The notes beneath the pieces were generated by a model, which saw nothing but the letters and a program-made list of their open reading frames with translations, made no database searches and was not told the DNA's origin. From Saccoglossus kowalevskii (Eukaryota > Hemichordata > Enteropneusta > Harrimaniidae): a DNA stretch of 20,572 nucleotides. The stretch covers positions 420,766-441,337 of the forward strand of contig NW_003112467.1 of NCBI RefSeq assembly GCF_000003605.2, given 5' to 3'. Below, in pieces: positions 13,201 through 19,200 of the stretch. Position numbers and translations under genes: made by a program. Position 1 is the first letter of the stretch, and every line of letters begins with the position of its first letter.

Positions 13201-16200
13201 AACATTATCATGGCTTTTAAGAATTAAAGTTCAGAACTTTCATATTTGACATCAAAAATAAAACTGATAACTGAATTAGTAAATTTCTATAATTTGCAGG
13301 TGTTTGTAAAATTAAAGAAACTAACAAGAATGCCAGACTTTGTACCAGATAAAGTTGGTCAGGTGTCTGTTGCCTGTAAGTCTATGTGTCAGTGGGTATT
13401 AGCCCTGGAACATTATAACGATGTATATAAGGTAAGTGCATTTATTGTTTAGTCAGAATTTTCCCCGCACTGAACACACTGGTTGAAACTTTAATCCCTG
13501 TTATACCTTCAAATTTATACAGGGGCAAGATTATAATTGTTACAGAATATTTTAAAATGAAAGTGAACCCTCACCCTCACGCTCATTCTCAATGCAAGAT
13601 TGCTATCTTTAATAATGCCTTGGCATATCACAGTTTCATTCCCTTGATCATTGCTTGTTTCAAAATTCATTTTCATTCTGGCTAAATTTTGATAATTTTC
13701 TATCAAATTACCCAACAATGTATGTGATACCTCTGGCATACTATAGCCAAGTTTATAATCATTCGATTCCACTGAATAAACATTTGTTTTTATCAGAGAG
13801 TGTAATTCCTACTTTATTAGGGGATGGACAGGTAATTCTCATGACATCCATTTGGGATTTCCAGGTTTCAAGTGTAGCATTTACAGGTGAATTTACCACA
13901 AACTGCACCTACGCGTGTAATTTCCATTACTACATGTATGGGATTGAGAATTTTTTTACTACCCCGGAAAAACATTCATAAAAATTGTGCATACACCAAG
14001 AAATAATGGGAGAACCTTAGAAATCTATGAGAATCATACAATTGTAATGTTACTACAATTGGAGTGTACACTTGATCTATATTCACTCTTGCTATTGTAT
14101 TCTTATGTCTACACTGATGAGCCTGTATCACATAGTATAATTCATTTGTAACTTATATTGTTGTAGATGGTAAAACCAAGACAACGAACTGTAGATGAAG
14201 CAAGAGAGGCCTTAAAGATGGCGCAAGATAACTTGAAAGAAAAGCAAGCAAGTCTAGCCAAGGTACGATTATTTTTTTCAAAATCATACATAACATTACC
14301 TGTAATAAATCAATTTCCCACTGAGCTTGTAATGATGCCTAATATTGCAAAGAGTCATGCAGCTGTTCTTCCTCAATAGGTACTATGATCACTATTTGCA
14401 AACTGTCACAGCCAGATTAAATGAATATTTTTTCTTGTATGACAAATCTGTCGGAAAAAACAATGTTTCAGTGTATCACGATGGGATATGGCTAGTCTGC
14501 AGGACATAGGAGTAATTGTCACCTTTAAACGGATGTGAAATACTACATTTGTACAACCCGGGTCAGCAAAATATGTTTTTTTTTTCAGATTCAAGATCAT
14601 CTACATGTACTTCAGAAACAATATAATGACAGTGTTGCACAGCGTGAAGCACTGAGGGAAAGAAAAGTCTTAACAACTATAAGACTAAAAAGAGCTTCTA
14701 TTCTTATCACTGCTTTGGCAGATGAGAAGGTAAGAGATAAAAATATGAATATTTATGCATATTATGTTTTAATGGTCGTTTACATTGAAGTTTTATTGGG
14801 GGAATGTGGTTATAATAATTATAAGCAAACATTCTATCCCTGTCAAAAGTTTAGATGAGGATCTAGGACCTTGAGATTAATACAGTTCATGTAATAGTAA
14901 TTGTATGACAAAAAAATTCAATTCAATATAAGTTACCACATGTGCACGATATTTTTTATCAGATTCGTTGGGCTATTTCAATGGAAGAATTAGAAGGTAA
15001 GCTGGAAGGTATTGTTGGTGATACATTAGTGTCTGCTGGATGTATTGCATATACTGGACCCTTTACAGCACCTTACAGACGTGAAATGATATCCAGATGG
15101 GTGGAATGGTGTCATCTATCTCAGATACCTGTATCTGAAGGTTATACTGTTATTACAGCAATGCTGGATCCTAATACAGTAAGTAGCATTTGAACTATCC
15201 ATAGCAATGTGTTTGTAGATTATTATCACAATTGATGGCACTACATGTTTATGTCAATAAGAAATTGACTAGTATCAAATGTTTTGTTAAACTATTGTTC
15301 ATTTATTCAGGTGAGGAAATGGCAGAGTGAAGGACTACCACAGGATAACCATTCAACAGAAAATGCAGTGTTTGTGAAAAAAGGACACCATTGGCCGTTG
15401 ATGATAGATCCACAAGGACAAGCTGTCAAGTATGTCTGTATTTAGCTTGACATGACATTCACACTGACCAAATTCAGAAAATTTAAATTAATTTATTTAA
15501 AAACAACTATATTTTGTGACATATATGCATTTCTGTACATTTCAATTTAAATGACAACATGTACACAAGTGTTTTACTTTTGTTTAGCCATCTTACAGTA
15601 TAGCAAATCTCAGTCATGTTGGAAGTAAATCAAATGGCCACCAATGTATTTTCCTATAGCAATTCCAAATGTTAGTGCATTCTGGGATAGTTAGATGAAC
15701 GAGCAGACATACCTTGTGGTTGGCGGAGTTGTGTTCAATCACGGTTCAACTCAGTCAACACCATCCCACAATGCGCTAAAATTTGGAATTGTGTTATAAT
15801 CTATGAGTGACAGTGTTAACATTTGGTCTCTTATAGAATCCCTAGAGATGACAATGGTTAATGTTCAATCCAATATAGAATTCCCGTGTAGGTTACCTGT
15901 AGCAGATTTATAGTTTTCATATCAAAGAACCACTGTACTGTTTTGAGTTAGATCCAAGATGGCCACCACTAAGTTCAAACTGTTTGGCATTTTAATGGGC
16001 TTGTCCCAAAATATTTATCAAAATAATTTAATCTTACCTGGTCTCTACTCATCTAAAGCAAAAAATACCTCACTGCAATAAAATGGTACTGTTGCAGGAT
16101 TTGTTTCCCCCTGTCATTGTGTGAATAGTGTGATGTTTACCATATTGGCGATATACTTTCTGATAAGCGTATTCAATCATATTAGATGGATTACTGAAAT

Positions 16201-19200
16201 GGAAGGAATGGCATTAAAGGTAGTACAAGCTGATGATCCTAACTACATGAGAACCATGGAGAGAGCTATTAGAGTTGGTGAACCAGTATTGCTTGAAAAT
16301 GTAACTGAAAATCTTGACCCAGCTCTCAATCCTATATTATTGAAAGAACTGGTGCACAGAGGTGGTCAAGATCTTATAAAAATAGGAGATACTGAGATTG
16401 AATTCAATGAAAACTTCAAGTAAGTAATATATGCCAGCAATAAAATTGGATAATGTAAACTTACTGTATACAAGTGCTAACTATGCCATTATATGAAGTA
16501 CAATTTGGATTACTTGTCCAACTGACATGTATAATACCTACTATTTTCAATGTTTTTTTTTTTTGCAGGTTATACATTACAACTTGTATGCCCAATCCAC
16601 ATTATTTACCAGCAGTGTGTATCAAAGTCACTATCATCAACTTTACAGTCACATTTGAAGGTCTACAAGACCAGCTTCTTTCATTTGTAGTCAAACAGGT
16701 ATACTATATAACTATCATTTATAATGACAGACACTCTCACCACAGAAAGCCCAGGAAAGATAGATGATAGTACAATGTATCTTTACGTTTTACTTGGGGG
16801 TGGGGTGAAAAGTCATTATCCGTAGGCAGCCAGTCCATACAAAATCATGTCTTAATGGCTTTTCTTTCTAGTTATAATGTCCTACTTTGTTGGTATGCAC
16901 ATTCTAATTTGAATTATAATTTACTCTCTATCTTTGTTTTAATCAAAATGGACCAAACAAAAGTGCCACATCCTGGGTTTGTTATATGTTACAGTGTATG
17001 TTGCAAAGGTTATATTTGGAAAGCTGGCTTGCCTCACCACTTGGTGGTATTTTGAGAGTAGTGATTTTACAAGTTGTTCTTTGCTTTGTAGGAGAGACCA
17101 GCTCTAGGAACAGCAACGTGGGGAATTATTAGAGAGCATTGCCAGAGATGTTACTCAACTTAGAGAATTGGAGGACAAGTCACTGAGTCTGTTACAAAAG
17201 TCAGAAGGTAATTCATTTTTCTGTCTGTAAATTGACGATCAACATCGTATTGTCAAACATCAACTTCCTTCTCAAAGTCATTTTGAAAAAATCCATATAA
17301 TATCACCGGTTCATTCAATGTTTACGAAGTGTTTTGTATATAATCAGTTAAAAACATGTGATGTTGTTTTTTACTCAGGGCATATTCTGGATGACCAAGA
17401 CTTAGTAGAAACCCTTCAAACAAGTAAAAAAATGTCAGAAGAAATTCACAAGCGTGTGGCTGAATCAGAAGAAACTCAAAAGAAGATAGAAATTGCTAGA
17501 AAAAAATACCTTCCTGTAAGTACTCCACATTACACTGAAAAAAAACTTTGTTTATAAATGACCTATAGTAACTACTTGTAATACAATAATGATGTAGTTT
17601 GGTTTTCAAGCAAGGATGGAAATACAGAAATGATGCCTCCTAAACTGAAAACCCACTCTTTTGTATTTATATTTTTTGTTTTATACTGCTAATGTGCAAA
17701 AACAAATAGAATTTTCTTCAAATTACTGTTAGGAGTTCATTTGGCTATTGGTTGATTTCTGCATCACTGTATACTGAATGAGAATATAAAAAAACATTAA
17801 TGAGGAGTGTTAGGTGGGTTTGACCCTAGCAACCATGTCCATAGCTACCAGTTAAAGGCATCAGTTGTAATACAAATTCGGGAATTATTCAAATGTTTTA
17901 TTGTGATATTAATATTTTGCTCAGTTGTTAGTATTCAAAATCTTGTGACTGAATTCTAAAATGACTTCATATGGCTTGACTAGCAGATTAGAGCTGTTCA
18001 TATCAGATTCATTCATCTTTTCATCAACGATTAGATTTTCCTTGACAACTTTTTTTTGACCTGTGTTATTCTTGATTATTCACAGGTTGCAACGAGAGGT
18101 GCGGTACTTTATTTTGTACTTGCTGACTTGGCTTACATTGATGTGATGTATCAATTCTCGTTGCCATGGTTTCAAAGCATGTTTAGCACCTGTATCAATG
18201 TGACATCATTAACAAGCCGGCCTTCGTCAGGGGACAATCGCCCCCTCAGTGGTAGGATTCGCCCACCAGATGTCAGGAACAGTACAGATTTATCTAGTAG
18301 ACCATTGTCTGTAGCTTCATCATCATCTCAAAATAGACCACAGTCTGGTAAAGATTTCTACTCGCATTTGAAGAGAATGATTGACAATCTGACTACAAGC
18401 ATTTACAAGTAAGTAGTTACAAGCTGAGAGGTAACACTTGATCTAGTTATATAAGCCTGATTATTTTTTATGGAAATATGCTTTTTATAATATCTGCTAG
18501 TTATTCGAATTATTTATTAGGGGTATTTAATTAGTTCTAAATATTCCCAGTATCGATTTCATGTCTACTATCTTCACTTCATGCAGCATGTAGGTGATCT
18601 TGATAACAATACGTAAAACATTTTTTAGCAAATATCTTGTATCATGATTGCATTTACAACTCCCGAAAATATTCAATGTAGAATAAAATGTAGTAATGGT
18701 TTCTACTTTATTTTCTCTATAAACACATTAACATACAGTTGCTATTTTTTTGGATTATGTGAGCTTTTAATTAAAAACCAAATGTTGTTTACAATTACAT
18801 GTTATATTATTTTGTAACAGGGTGGTATCTAAAGGTTTATTTGCTGACCATCAGCTTGTCTTCTCATTTATGTTATGTACTAACATTATGAGATGCAATA
18901 ATTCATCAGTGGATAAAACAAATATCCTTGGTGTCATTACGGATGATGAATGGAATGCATTTCTACAAGGACATGTATTTGCTAGTACCATGGATACGGA
19001 TACAGAATCCAAACATGATGGTAAGTCACTTCACAATAGTAATATTACAATGTCATTATATTAACAAGACTTGTATTATTGTTTAGTCAATAGCTTATAC
19101 ATGCAAGTACATACATATATAATCATAGAACGTAACTTGTATTAAACTGACCATATGTACATGAAGTCATGTGTACCCTTTATTCTGATAGGTCTTACTG

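Noticed and set aside
13797-13831. Exon-like 35-base segment flanked by TTTTTATCAG and GTAATT
   Set aside because: Flanking exons 19 and 20 are both phase 0, so 35 bases would shift the frame, and it starts AGA GTG TAA, which contains a stop.
14167-14169. ATG at the start of exon 20 as a translation start
   Set aside because: It is immediately preceded by a splice acceptor, and the residues continue the stalk coiled coil from exon 19.
15660-15791. Inverted repeat as a microRNA gene
   Set aside because: The arms are imperfect terminal repeats of a MITE-like element and there is no evidence of processing. It is kept only as a mobile-element call.
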